Shown here: positions 33,507 to 44,229 of the stretch, one piece after another | Layout of the letters: every line of letters starts with the position of its first letter | How positions within the stretch are numbered: position 1 is the stretch's first letter | Assembly: GCA_907165135.1 (NCBI GenBank) | Contig: OU015568.1 | Span: 2,488,501 to 2,552,500, forward strand | DNA from: Oikopleura dioica | Taxonomy: Eukaryota > Chordata > Appendicularia > Copelata > Oikopleuridae | DNA length: 64,000 nucleotides | Reading direction: 5' to 3' | Position numbers and translations under genes: made by a program | Notes under the pieces: generated by a model | What the model was told of the DNA's origin: nothing | The model's database searches: none | What the model saw: the letters and a program-made list of their open reading frames with translations, nothing else

Positions 33507-34531
33507 TCAAGAATACGACCACAGAGCAACTTTTTTATCATAAAAAGAACAGGTCGAAATAAATTTCTTCTCTTCAATCCAGCAGCCTCCATACGAGATA
33601 GAACTATGGCAGTCGGACTTCTCGAGTTCTTTCATTTTGTGCGAGCCGCTGACTTGGATGAGTCGAGAGTTTTCGTACATACACGGGACGACCAAATGAC
33701 TTCCATCACTTTTCCAACGCGTTCGCCACACTCCACCGCCGAGATGTTGCTCGTCAAGGGGTGATTTCCAATTCCGAGTGTCCCACAGACGAATTGTATC
33801 GTCATAACCGCCTGAATTTCATGATTATGTAAAACGGGTTCGACATTTTTTTACCTTGAGCGATGATGTTTTCGTCGATCGGGCTCCATTCGCAAGAAGT
33901 CTGTCCGCACATAAACTTCTTTCTCACTATTGTTTCATGACTTCTGAGATCCCAAAGACAGAAACAAGAGTCATCACCGCCCGTGAACATTGTCTCGTTA
34001 GGTCCAAGAGCAACTATCCAAGCTTCTGCATCATCGTGGACTCCCAACCAAGCGGTTTCTTCTAGCGTTTGCTTGTCGACAATAGAAACGGATCTAAACA
34101 AACTTCATGTATTGTCTCTACACTCCGTCCTACCCAACTGAAGAAGAAACAGCCACAGAAGTGTCTTTAATCGCCAGGGACAAGCACAAACCCTGCGACG
34201 TCTGGAATCTCTTTTCAATCTTCTTTTCTTTCGGATCTACCACGGAAATGAAGCCATTAGAATCTACAGCGTAAAGCTTCCCACAAACTTGATCATACTT
34301 CATGTCCAAAATCGCCGCACAGTTCAGATCGTGCTCCTTTTTGTACTTTCCCTGTACATCTATCGAGTAAAACTCAATCTTTCCTCTTCGCTCTGAGGTT
34401 TCGCCGTCAACGAGTTCGTAACATCCGACCGCTAGAAGCTCTTGATCTGGGATCCATTCGACGGAACAGGCTGGCATTTCTGCATCGATCAGATCGGACT
34501 GTTTCCACGACAGGCTTTCTGCTTCCGTCAT
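33507..34531 (-). CDS. DPH7: Diphthine methyltransferase (WD40), DPH7
   Basis: WD40 enzyme of the diphthamide pathway that modifies elongation factor 2. The exons read: CSVEWIPDQELLAVGCYELVDG...RRGKIEFYSI...ILDMKYDQV, then VHDDAEAWIVALGPNETMFTGGDDSCFCLWDLR...CGQTSCEWSPIDENIIAQ, then GGYDDTIRLWDTRNWKSPL...GGGVWRTRWKSDGSHLVVPCMYE...SDCHSSISYGGCW, and the ending ISTCSFYDKKVALWSY. GGYDxxIxLWDTRN and ATCSFYD are hallmarks of DPH7. Short GT-AG introns lie near 33820-33853 and 34100-34133. The ATG follows TATCAAG|A, an AG acceptor one base upstream, so it is likely trans-spliced. It lies 184 nt upstream of SART1. Confidence 0.9.
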
Positions 34532-34771
34532 TCTTGATAAAATGCGTTGGAATTGATAGAAAAGCGATGCAAAATGAAATTTGACTGCTTATATGATCAT
34601 TTTGTACCGAAAATGATCATGAAAAGACTGATTGATGAGTTAGACGGAGATGTATTGAACAGAAAATTGTATCCTAAATTGCTGAGTACACAGGAGCAAC
34701 AGACAGGTTTTATATTCTAGAGCAAGAGATGAACTTGGTACAAACAGTAGCAATTGATTGTTTTTCTATTT

Positions 34772-35904
34772 CTATCGCTGTCGTCTAAGGAACTCGGGCT
34801 TGGAGGCTTCGGTGGCGCTCTCCTTCTTTCGGTTCTCGGACCATTCGACGGAGAGGATGAGGTTGTCGTAACCGTAGCGGTTCATCGTGTCAATAGCGCG
34901 TTGAGCATCGTCGCGATGGTGGAAGTTGATGAATGCGAAGCCACGGGACTCGTTCGTTCGTCGATCACGGCCTTGAAAAGATCATGAATCGAGAAGAGCT
35001 TGAGCGAAAGCTTACCCAAATGAATTCTAGCAATTTTGCCAAATTTGGAGAAGAGGGACTGAACGTCGTCCTGAGTAGCGGCGGGGGAGAGGTTCGAAAC
35101 TCGGATAGCGGGGACTTCGTCGGAGAAACCACCGCCCATTTTGCGCGGAGGAACGTATTTTCCGCCGGTGGCATCTTTGATACTGACGCTCGGGATGTCC
35201 TAGAAAATTTTTAGCGCTGGCTTCTTTTTAGAGAAAACAGTGAGTGAAGAAAAAGCTAGTTAGTTTGTTCCAATGCGAATAAGAAAACTGCAACTTTCAA
35301 AATATACCTCTTCGAATGAGAGCTAAAATGAAAAAAGGACTACATTTATCGAGTCTAGTGCTGAATTTACCATTTGAGCGGCAGCTGGTCGATCGCTAGA
35401 GCGCTGTGAGAAGCCCTGGAAGAAGTTGAAATACTCAAACTGTCGCTTGAACTTGTTCATCTGCTCGTCCTCCTCTTCAGCTTCTTCTTCGGTCTGGTCC
35501 GCGGCAATAAATCGCATCATGACTTCTTCTCCGTACATTGTCGTCGCTTCCTGTGGTCCTAAAGAAGGGATATCGCTATACACGGCCTCTAACTCTTTAC
35601 CTGGTCCATCATTAGCAGCAAGGCCAAACTTGGCCCACTTCTTTCTCGCCGCCACTCGCTTGGAAGTCTTCACTTTTTCTTGAACAAAAGTTCTTGTCAC
35701 TTTGACAAGCTCTTTTTTGTCAGTCGACTCGTTCTCCCGCCACTTGTAGAAGATCTTGATGATTTGGTCGCCCTTTTCAATCACTTTTGGTGGCGGCAAC
35801 GCGTCTTAAAATACATGGTTTTAAGAGGATTTCAGTCCTTTCTTACCGTCGGCGACTGCAGAAGGTGATCCAAGATCAATCGAGTCATCGGCCCAGTCGG
35901 TCAT
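34772..35904 (-). CDS. EIF3G: Translation initiation factor eIF3 subunit G
   Basis: Subunit of eIF3, acting in 40S recruitment and scanning. The start MTDWADD and the segment LVKVTRTFVQEKVKTSKRVAARKKWAKFG match the family N-terminus. The C-terminal RRM reads AIRVSNLSPAATQDDVQSLFSKFGKIARIHLGK (RNP2 at the start), then SRGFAFINFHHRDDAQRAI (RNP1) and MNRYGYDNLILSVEWSE, ending FLRRQR. KYVPPRK before the RRM is conserved. The usual CCHC zinc knuckle (CRICKGDHWTTRCPY) after the MNKxK motif is missing; a Phe/Gln-rich stretch (QFEYFNFFQGFSQRSS) takes its place. The ATG follows ATTTTAG|A, a likely trans-splice site. Confidence 0.92.
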
Positions 35905-36011
35905 TCTAAAATTTCAAAAGTCAGGAATCATTCATTTTCTTCAGAAAACTTCTAGGCAGGAAAAATTTAACGCGCAAAAAACGGAGATTCTTCATCTTCG
36001 ACAAAACGAAT

Positions 36012-36895
36012 CTACTCTTCTTCTTCAGAAGCACTGGTTCGGTCATCGTTTGAGCGAAATGATTCTCGGAATTGAAGGAGCAGTTTCTGTGTATCTTCAA
36101 GAATTCGGGTTTGGTTGGTTTCTGAGAGGTAGGAAGGGTCGATTCGGACCAAGGATTTGCCGATTTGAACTAACAGCTCTAGAAAAAATATCGAAAAGAG
36201 GTTTGAAAAGGAGACTTTTACCTTGATCAAGAACAGCGACATCATCCTTTGCGTTGATTATCTTCCGAATCGCGAATTCTTGAACTTTCGCGTAGCTCTC
36301 CCCGAACTGAGCTTTGACTTTTTCGCGCTCTGCTTCTCGTGATTCTCGAAGTTCTTCCATGACTTTCTCGTTTTCTTCATCGCAGAAGTCCTCGCAAAGT
36401 TGTTGAATTTGATGCTCGATTTCTTTATACGGATTTCTGAAAGATTCTAGCCCCCTGTTCTTTGCAGAAGAGCCTTACCGAATGGGAATGGAATTGGAGG
36501 GGACTTGGTTGTAGTATTCTAGCTCGTTTTGGAAGCTGTGAGGCGTCATTTTCCAGTCGTTAAGGGCCTTGATCATGCGTTGAATATGCAGAGGTTTGCC
36601 GGTCATTCCAAGCATTTCCACGACTTGGCTCAAATCCTCGTCCTGAATTGACAAAAAATGAAGGTTTCTAGGGACCTTTATGTAGTTTCACCGAGAAAAA
36701 TGAAGAAAAATAAATTTTCTTCCACATATTTTATCATAAAAGTGCTAGATAAGTACTTACATTCAACATGGCCAAATACTCGACATTATCACCGCCTAGT
36801 TCCACCAATCCTTGATAGTAACACAGCAAATCTGCTCTTTTCAATACCAAATATGTCTGTAGCTGACCCAATGTCTCTAATTTGATTTCACTCAT
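36012..36895 (-). CDS. NAB: NGFI-A-binding (NAB) transcriptional corepressor homologue
   Basis: Nuclear co-regulator of EGR/Krox zinc-finger factors. The NCD1 domain is clear from the start: ETLGQLQTYLVLKRADLLCYYQGLVELGGDNVEYL, then DEDLSQVVEMLGMTGKPLHIQRMIKALNDWKMTP, then VPSNSIPI, aligning along its length with NCD1 of NAB1/NAB2. The rest (about 150 residues; LCEDFCDEENEKVMEELRES..., QIGKSLVRIDPSYLSETNQTRILEDTQKLLLQFRESF) is helical and much shorter than in vertebrates. The tail is acidic (SASEEEE). Introns are short GT-AG. The ATG has no AG just upstream, which fits it being the first gene of the operon-like run. Confidence 0.88.
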
Positions 36896-37217
36896 TTTGA
36901 ATAGTGTCAGCAGGAATTCAAAAAGAAATAAAATTGGATGAGTAATTCCGTCCAGCGCGTGGGAACCAAGCGTGGGAATGACTGAAAAAAGTCCTCCGGC
37001 GGCTGGAAGAGTAGAAAATACTGGAAGACTTAAGAATTTTTTGCTTACGAATCATAAGCTGCTTATGGTTCATGATTCTTAATTTATGAATTATTATTAA
37101 GCGCTTAAACTTTTCAGTTATTTTGTTAAGTATTTTATTAAATAAAGAGTACAGTCTTATTGTAGTGAATTATAGAACAGATTTATTGCTTGAATCGCCA
37201 AAAAGGGTTTCATCAAC

Positions 37218-37986
37218 TCAGAAAATGCTTGCAACTTCAGATGTATACCAGGGAGCATTATCTTGCTCGAGCGCCCAAGCGGCAAGACGAGTTTCCATGT
37301 TGTCGGCGTAAGATTCCTGGGCGGTGAAGAGAGTTTCGGCTTTTACTGCAATTTCCTCGCCATAGATGGTATTCGAGGATGAATCTCCCATCTTGTGGCA
37401 GAAGGTGCATTTGATAGATCTACTGAATCTTTTTCGGAATGGGCTTTCGAGAGTTGTTGTCGAAGCACACTGATGACGAAGCTTTACGGATCCGACGAAG
37501 TTTTGCTTTTCTTGAGCTTGACAAGAGGATTTCAAAGCGCAGCCGGAATAAAATTTCAAGCTACCACCGATTTCTAAATTATAGCTTTTTTCGATTAATT
37601 TTGTTTATTTTAATGAACTATCATGATTCTCATTTCGTTTTCTCATGATTCTTCATTACTTTAATGTTTAGTATTAATAAAAAATTACCTTTTTCCCATC
37701 TCATTTCACAAACCATTTGGTCATCAATGCCAGCGTCAGAATAATTGTCGCAATTTCCAATGGCCGAATTTCTGCAAGTTACGTAATCCACGCCATTACA
37801 GAATCTACATTTGTTGTAGTTATATCCCCCTTCAATCAGGCCTTTTGTCAGGTTAACGGCAGCAATTGCGAGGGTTTGAAATGGCCGTTGAGACTCATCA
37901 TCAGATGGGTCGAAGTCAGTTCCTTCGGAGTAGTCGTTCTGACCAAGAACGGTGGCGAAGAAAGAGAATGCGAAAAATTTAATCAT
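37218..37986 (-). CDS. Secreted Ly6/uPAR-like Cys-rich protein
   Basis: Two exons. The first has a signal peptide (MIKFFAFSFFATVLGQ), an acidic linker, then KCRFCNGVDYVTCRNSAIGNCDNY...DQMVCEMRWEKG. After a GT-AG intron (about 37576-37688) it continues GGSLKFYSGCALKSSCQAQEKQNF...RHQCASTT, SIKCTFCHKMG and a ~50-residue tail. The spacing CxxCxG...C...C...xVCE...SGCxxxxSC resembles one LU (three-finger) domain. There is no GPI signal; the tail ends NAPWYTSEVASIF. Probably extracellular. It is not a close copy of the 24.7-26.1 kb gene. Confidence 0.65.
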
Positions 37987-38361
37987 TTTGATTTCTTTTA
38001 AATCCGAAAAGTTTATTCTTGATATTTGATAAAGAAATGATCAGTATGTTCGAGTTTTATACTATCACATATACTAGGTGGCACTCGTTTCTATTTTCAT
38101 TCTGTGAATGTCAATGCTTCGGCCGCGTAAGCTGTGAGAAGGTTGTATCTTTAACTCTTGACATTTGGAAGATCGCGACATCCAGTCTCAGGATAAGCCA
38201 AAGCCTAAATTTTATCCAATCAAGTTGGTTACATGTTCAAGCTGATATTTTTGAAGAACATGAAAGTGACGACTGTAAGAGGATTTCTTATTTGCAACTT
38301 GCGGTATTTGCAAATTGCCGTATTTCTTCATCGACATCAAATATAGAAACGTCAAGACGCG

Positions 38362-38950
38362 TTAGTAATCTTTGAGTCCAAGTTTATTCCTCGCAGAATC
38401 AATATCAGTCAGTAAATATATTCTCACATCATCATCCTGTCTTTGCCAGAGCATTTCCCCTTCAAAGTCCAAAAAGCCATATTTTCTAGCTCTGAGAAGA
38501 ATGCCCACGACTTTGTCTGATATTTTCACATATCTATCGAATATTTGCTTAAATGTACAGTAAAGACCGTCTGGGCTGTCAGAGCAAAGGGATTTGACGT
38601 GTCCGAGCAAGCAGATAATTTCTTTGTAGACATGATTTTTTGCTTTTTCGCCGCGCTGCTTTGTCAAGCCTACTGGCTCGCCATAACCTGCTTCTCCTTT
38701 TTTGATGTGGACGAGGGAGGGGTCGTAGTCGCGGTTGAACGGGTTGCGCTTGGAAATTGCTTCTTGCTCATCGCCCCATTTTTTGAAACCTTTCAAGAGG
38801 TCCTTTACTCCACCGCCATTTCCTCCGACTACAAAGGAGTGTTGATAATTTTAAGCTTGTTTCTTGTAAAAAATTTGAATGTTTCTTTCCCGGGATTGAT
38901 TTTTTACCTCGAAAATCTCGTTTTTGTTCAGGAGCTTCGTACTCAGCCAT
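38362..38950 (-). CDS. ABRA: Actin-binding Rho-activating (ABRA/STARS, costars) protein
   Basis: Actin-associated regulator of Rho/MRTF-SRF signalling, typical of muscle. Two exons join through a GT-AG intron (about 38816-38906). NPFNRDYDPSLVHIKKGEAGYGEPVGLTKQRGEKA matches the ABRA segment before its actin-binding domain. The costars domain follows: HVYKEIICLLGHVK, GLYCTFKQIFDRYVKISDKVVGILLRARKYGFLDFEGEMLWQRQDDDVRIYLL. The N-terminus is short compared with vertebrates (about 30 residues before the match). Cytosolic. Confidence 0.9.
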
Positions 38951-39251
38951 AAAATTCTCGATCAGTTTTCTTCCTTGATTTCAAAATTTTCTTCAAATTT
39001 TGTTGAGATTCTCAAAAACAAGTTCAATAATTCAATCGAGAAGAAGCGCGCGCATAAAAAGACAGAGAGCTTATCACGCCTGAGGGGAGTGACTCAGCGG
39101 GTGACCAGAATAATTCTGGACGCGTCTAGTTTAAGACTTCTACTCTTGAAAGATCGGAAAATCTTGTTATGTTCTTGAAGAGTTTATTGTAAAAGTAATG
39201 GTTAAAATGAGTAAGCATAGTCTCCATTGACATCTGACCCTTTCAAATGGT

Positions 39252-39476
39252 TCAAAACTGATTTCCTCGAAGGATTTCTTGATGTAAATATTTTGACCAT
39301 TTTCCTAAATTATGCAAGAGCTCAAGAATCCCAGCGTCTGCATTTGGTCCACTTCGTAAGTGTCCGTTCTCATCAAGAAGCCGTTTTCCCTCTAAAAATG
39401 ATCATGATTGAAGTCAAAATTAGGCAAACAACAAACCTGATAAATTGAAGATCAATAAAAATGAGCTGAAGTTCAT
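39252..39476 (-). CDS. Short secreted protein (tentative)
   Basis: The ATG at 39476 gives MNFSSFLLIFNLS, a short signal, then a 45-nt GT-AG intron and EGKRLLDENGHLRSGPNADAGILELLHNL. The end is uncertain: one reading stops at 39252 (..EILRGNQF), another continues to a stop near 39206 with an AATAAA right after. No family recognised. Confidence 0.4.
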
Positions 39477-40454
39477 TTTTATTCCTTTTTTTCGATCCGG
39501 CGGTTTCTGAAATTATGATGAAAAACGAAAAATTATTTATTTGATTGAGGATAAATCGACTTACGAAGGTAGAAAAAAAAGAGATTTCAAATCTTAATTC
39601 TTCTCTTGAATCTCAATTTGTTCTGATGACAAGGTGATGCATTCGAGTGCATTTTATATGCTCTTTTGATTTATAAATTTTTGAATAAATGCAGCAACGT
39701 ACTTATTTATTTATCAAAAAAGTGGAGTTGAATGAAGTTGAAAACCGCGGCTTTTGTCATCTCATAAATGACAAAAAAATACTGACTTTTTGAATCAGTT
39801 CATTTCACATCGAAAAAGTTTGCAAGAAAATGAAGCGGGAATAATTTAATCATTCACTTGTCAAATTAATTTATTTCGACCTTTTTTGATTGAAAAGAGC
39901 AGAACTGTAACTAAGAAAAATTCTCTTATTACCTGAAGGACGAAAAAAGCCTTTTTCTCTTTCTTTGATTGATCTGAAAAAACGCCTTATATGGCCGTCT
40001 CAATATATGGTCTGCTGCCAAGAACGTAATAAGAAGATGAATTCAATATGCTTCATTTCGATATGTGTGAAATAAGGATCTCCGAGCGCCTAAGATTTGG
40101 AAAGCGGCTTGTCTGTTCAGACGTTCCGGGCTTTAATTATTCCTTTTCTATTCTTATTATTGGAAATCACACGAAAAAAAGAATATCTAATATTAGTTTG
40201 AACATCAAAAAATGATCAAAGGGATAATCACTGCAAAATTTTTACTGAAAAAGAGAATTTTAGGACATTTCTTCGACAACTTTCATGTTAAAATTTGGGT
40301 CAAATTCAAGGCTTGCCAAATCAAAAAGGCTGAAATTTCAGACCTATTCGCCCTAAAACTCTAAGCTATATATTCAAGTTCTTGATCTGACTATGAAAAA
40401 CGTAGCGTTTTTTATGATGGACCTTTTTATGTTCCTATCTCATGCTCAGCATTT
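39477..40454. other. Intergenic, nothing recognised
   Basis: About 1 kb of AT-rich sequence without a convincing frame on either strand. It ends in the promoter of the first ZP-domain gene. Confidence 0.5.
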
Positions 40455-40461
40455 TATAAAA
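40455..40461 (+). promoter_or_regulatory. TATA box of the first ZP-domain gene
   Basis: TATAAAA 67 nt before the ATG at 40528. Confidence 0.55.
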
Positions 40462-40527
40462 GAATCGCCCTGACTCAAAACTCGCTGGTTTTTAATTGCG
40501 AGCATTATTTTTTAGAAACCAAGAGAA

Positions 40528-42248
40528 ATGTTCAAGGTCAGTGTGATATTTGTAGACAGTCCTTTTTTCTTGCGAATATTTCGAAAATAGATATGGACAA
40601 GTGTTATTTTTATTTTCAATAATTTTGTGTGCAAATATTATTGCTTTCTCGTCGATAAAGATAATATAGCGACATGACCTCTTGAATCGTTAATGCTCTC
40701 TCTGAGAAGTTAAGAGGTTTGGCAGGTCGTGGATTTGTCAGCTCAGATCTGACTTTTACATATGCTTTTTGCTTGTAATTAATGTGAAGTTCAAGTGTCT
40801 TCAATTGCTTGTGGCGATTTCAGTGGCTCAGAATTGCAATAGGGACGATTTCGCTAGTGTTGATTGTTCACATTACAGTTTTCAAGTGACGATTAATCAG
40901 AGTTGCTTCGACCAGGAAGGATTTCAAACAAATAAAGCCAAAAAAAGTAGAAATCGAGATTCGAATCCACAAAAAAGCATTGGAATAGAGGAGAAGCATG
41001 GACGGAAACGATCATCTTTGGTAACTCAAACGAGGAAACCTGCGAGTTCAATGTTTTTGACCAAGGATCAGATGTTATCGAAAGTAAGGAAGAAAGGAAC
41101 GCTACTATCTTTTTCGTCATTCAGTAAAATTCGATAGCTGTGAGGTCCTTCCCGGCTATCCCGACGCGAACAACAAGTCCATCATCGACTTCAATCTTGA
41201 CGGAAATGTCCTTGAAACTTTAAACGTAATAAATAATCAACAAGCAAAAATCTTCAAAAATTTAGGGAGACTCACCGATTGAAAGCTTCTTTGGGTTCAA
41301 TTTCAAGTGCGAATTTACTGGCGCTACTGAATTGGAAGAACTCACGGTCTGATACCCTGAAACCTGGATTTTAAAATCGTTTTTTTAGAATATTTACGGG
41401 GCAGATATCATCACAAATAATGTAACTGGCGTACTTGACTCCTCGGTTCTCCCGTCTCCGAGCACTTGCGCAGTTCAAAATAATAGATGTCATCCGAATA
41501 ATAATTTGCAACTTGGAAACAATTTTATAATTGATTTTTACGATGCTGTCAACACTGGTCTCCATTTTCGAATTGAAAGTATTTGGGTTGGGTAAGAATA
41601 CATCATTATAATGAGAAGACAATATTTGTTTCCTATAAAAAAAAATGAATTGTTTTTTAGTCCGGCTGAGGGCGCAAAAACGATCCAATTAGTCGAAGAC
41701 GGCTGCACAACAGCTTCATTTGCATCAACTAGTACGATGGACGTTTTTGGCCTCTTTCTTATATGGGAAGCCTTCAAATTCCAGTCGTCAGAATCTGCCC
41801 ATTTTACGGTCAATTCAACGTTGATAATTACATGACATTAGCATACGTTATTTTAGATACAAATTGATCTTTGCAATCCCGAAGACGAAATATACTGCAA
41901 AGGCATTACAAATTGCCTTAGCGGAATCGGTAACCTGGCTCTTTTTGAACAGATGCTTGCTAGCACTAATGGAAGAAAACGACGATCAGATGAGGCAGAA
42001 AACGATACTGCTTCGCGCCATAATTACCAAAAAGCTAAAGTAAGATATGATTTGTAAAAATAGAAATAATAAAGTGGTCTTAGGATGTTAACGTCCAAAT
42101 TAATGTTCCAAAAAACGCAATGGTTGTCGAAAACAATTCCTTTGGAGAAACGATTATACTCCTCCAACGAAAAAATGACCAAAGCAGCGCTGCTTGTCAT
42201 TTAATTTCTTCAAGCTGCATTCTGTTTTTTCTGATATTTTCAATTTAA
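40528..42248 (+). CDS. Zona pellucida (ZP) domain protein, paralog A
   Basis: Secreted or anchored matrix protein that would polymerise through its ZP module. A three-codon first exon (MFK) joins to a signal peptide (FKCLQLLVAISVAQ). The ZP-N half reads CNRDDFASVDCSHYSFQVTINQSCFD|QHWNRGEAW...EETCEFNVFDQGS, IKFDSCEVLPGYPDANNKSIIDFNLDG and FFGFNFKCEFTGATELEEL. The ZP-C half reads EDGCTTASF...EAFKFQSSESAHFT, then LCNPEDEIYCKGITNCLSGIGN. A furin site GRKRRS and a hydrophobic C-terminus (SCILFFLIFSI) complete the usual plan. It is a tandem paralog of 44230-45737. The intron 40916-40977 is GA-AG and absent from the paralog. Confidence 0.8.
40916..40977 (+). other. GA-AG intron specific to ZP paralog A
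   Basis: 62 nt starting GAAGGATTTC and ending AAAAAAG split CFDQ and HWNRG. Paralog B reads CFDYHWNRG without interruption. Confidence 0.8.
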
Positions 42249-42288
42249 ATTTGAAAATGAAATTGATACTCGTAAAAAATAAACCACA

Positions 42289-42701
42289 TACAGTTTTTTA
42301 TGGAATTTCTGGACATCAAATTTCTGGACATCTTTCGGATTTTAAGGGATTTTTGTGGGACAAATTTCAAGAGAGTGTGTATCAAATTTCTGGACATTTT
42401 TTCTCAACAGATATCTTCGACATCTAAATTTATGGTCAAACTTGAGTTATTGATGCCAATATAATCTATAAAGAGCTGTGTTTCTTCGAAAATCTTATGA
42501 TATAATAAGATAGGCGGCTAAAGCTCATTTCTTTTATTGTTTTTCAGTAATTCTTTTGAAAAAATCGTAAATTTTTTTTTCTCGAAAAATTTTTAAGCAA
42601 TTTTGTTGGGACATTTTTCTCAAGGCTCTGTATCAAATATCTGGACATTTTCGGGAAAAATGGGGGACAAAAAATGTCCAGAAATTCCATAATTAACTGT
42701 A
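42289..42701. mobile_element. Tc1/mariner-like MITE
   Basis: Ends TA|CAGTTTTTTATGGAATTTCT ... AGAAATTCCATAATTAACTG|TA. The terminal inverted repeats start CAGT and are flanked by TA, the hallmark of Tc1/mariner target duplication. CAAATTTCTGGACAT is repeated inside, in both halves. About 410 bp, no transposase. It lies just after the stop of ZP paralog A. Confidence 0.8.
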
Positions 42702-42742
42702 TAAGATCAGATTAGATAAATTTCTAATCTCACGGGAATGAC

Positions 42743-44023
42743 GACTAGGTTCGTGAGGACTAGGTTCGTGTGACTAGGTTCGTGGTGGGTTCTGCCAGAG
42801 TATTGAAATGGCCCTATATTTTGGGGCAGTAAGGGAAATGGGTTGATGACTAGGTTCGTGTGACTAGGTTCGTGAAATTTTAAATAGAAAAATTTTTGGG
42901 GCAGTAAGGGAAATGGCTTGATGACTAGGTTCGTGTGACTAGGTTCGTGAAATTTTATATAGAAAAAATTTTGGGGCAGTAAAGGAAATGGCTTGATGAC
43001 TAGGTTCGTGAGATTCTATGTAGAAAAAATTTTGGGGCAGTAAGGGGAATGGGTTGATGACTAGGTTCGTGTGACTAGGTTCGTGAAATTAAAAAAAGGA
43101 GAAAATGTGGGACTATATTTGCCAAATGAGTATCCCACCCCCACCCCCCCCCGTATGAGCCGCTAGGCTTAACACGCAGCATAACATTCTAAAAGTAAAT
43201 AAAATTAAGTTCTATTTCTTTCTAAACATCATTCATTTGCACGCATGGCTGCTAAATATGAAACAATCTTCATTCAATTAATTCGAATCAAGTAAGAATC
43301 ATAAGTCTCTCTCGTTGTTCCTCAAACAAATGAGTTTCTGTAGTAATTAAAATTTGTAATATTTTAAAATCCAAATTTCACGAACCTAGTCACACGAACC
43401 TAGTCATCACGAACCTAGTCTTCACGAACCTAGTGCCACGAACCTAGTCATCACGAACCTAGTCATCAACCCGTTTCCCTTACTACCCCAAAATTTTTTC
43501 AATTTAAAATTTCACGAACCTAGTCACACGAACCTAGTCATCAACCCATTTCCCTTACTGCCCGAAAATGCTAAAAATACAAAAAATACATATAAAAATC
43601 CAAATTCCACGAACCTAGTCACACGAACCTAGTCATCACGAACCTAGTCTTCACGAACCTAGTCACACGAACCTAGTCTCCACGAACCTAGTCTTCACGA
43701 ACCTGGTCACACGAACCTAGTCATCAATTCGTTTCCCTTGCTGCCCCAAAATTTTTCTATTTAAAATTTCACGAACCTAGTCACACGAACCTAGTCATCA
43801 ACCCGTTTCCTTTACTGCCCCAAAATTTTTTCTATATAAAATTTCACGAACCTAGTCACACGAACCTAGTCATCAACCCATTTGCCTTACTGCCCCAAAA
43901 TGGAGAAGATACAAAAAATACATATAAAAATCCAAATTTCACGAACCTAGTCACACGAACCATTTTTTCCAACATGGCACCCACGAACCTAGTCACACGA
44001 ACCTAGTCCTCACGAACCTAGTC
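42743..44023. repeat. Large inverted array of the 13-mer GACTAGGTTCGTG
   Basis: About ten copies of GACTAGGTTCGTG read forward between 42743 and 43085. More than twenty copies of the reverse complement CACGAACCTAGTC lie between 43380 and 44023. Copies often come in pairs (GACTAGGTTCGTGTGACTAGG...), alternating with a spacer TTGGGGCAGTAAGGGAAATGG (inverted as CCATTTCCCTTACTGCCCCAA in the right arm). A ~290-bp centre with a poly-C run (about 43137-43156) separates the arms. No coding capacity. Confidence 0.9.
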
Positions 44024-44229
44024 ATCGGTCTCAATCTGACTTCTAATACTAATAAGACTTCTGCCTCAAAGTAGATGATCGTAAAATCAAGGTTGGGCAA
44101 GAGCATCGTCAAGTCGATCTAATAATTTTTATGCTGATTTTACGGGACTTTTTAACAATCTAGCAGCGTTAATTGCGTTTTCTAGCTTCGATTCAAGCCT
44201 TAACGCGCGCCTAGAGAAAGGAAGTGGCC

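Noticed and set aside
42194-42427. Plus-strand frame after ZP paralog A.
   Set aside because: Its second half lies in the Tc1-like MITE and its first half is the ZP-A tail in another frame.
43378-44023. CRISPR-like look of regularly spaced CACGAACCTAGTC repeats.
   Set aside because: Spacers are themselves repeated and variable in length, no cas genes exist, and the genome is animal.
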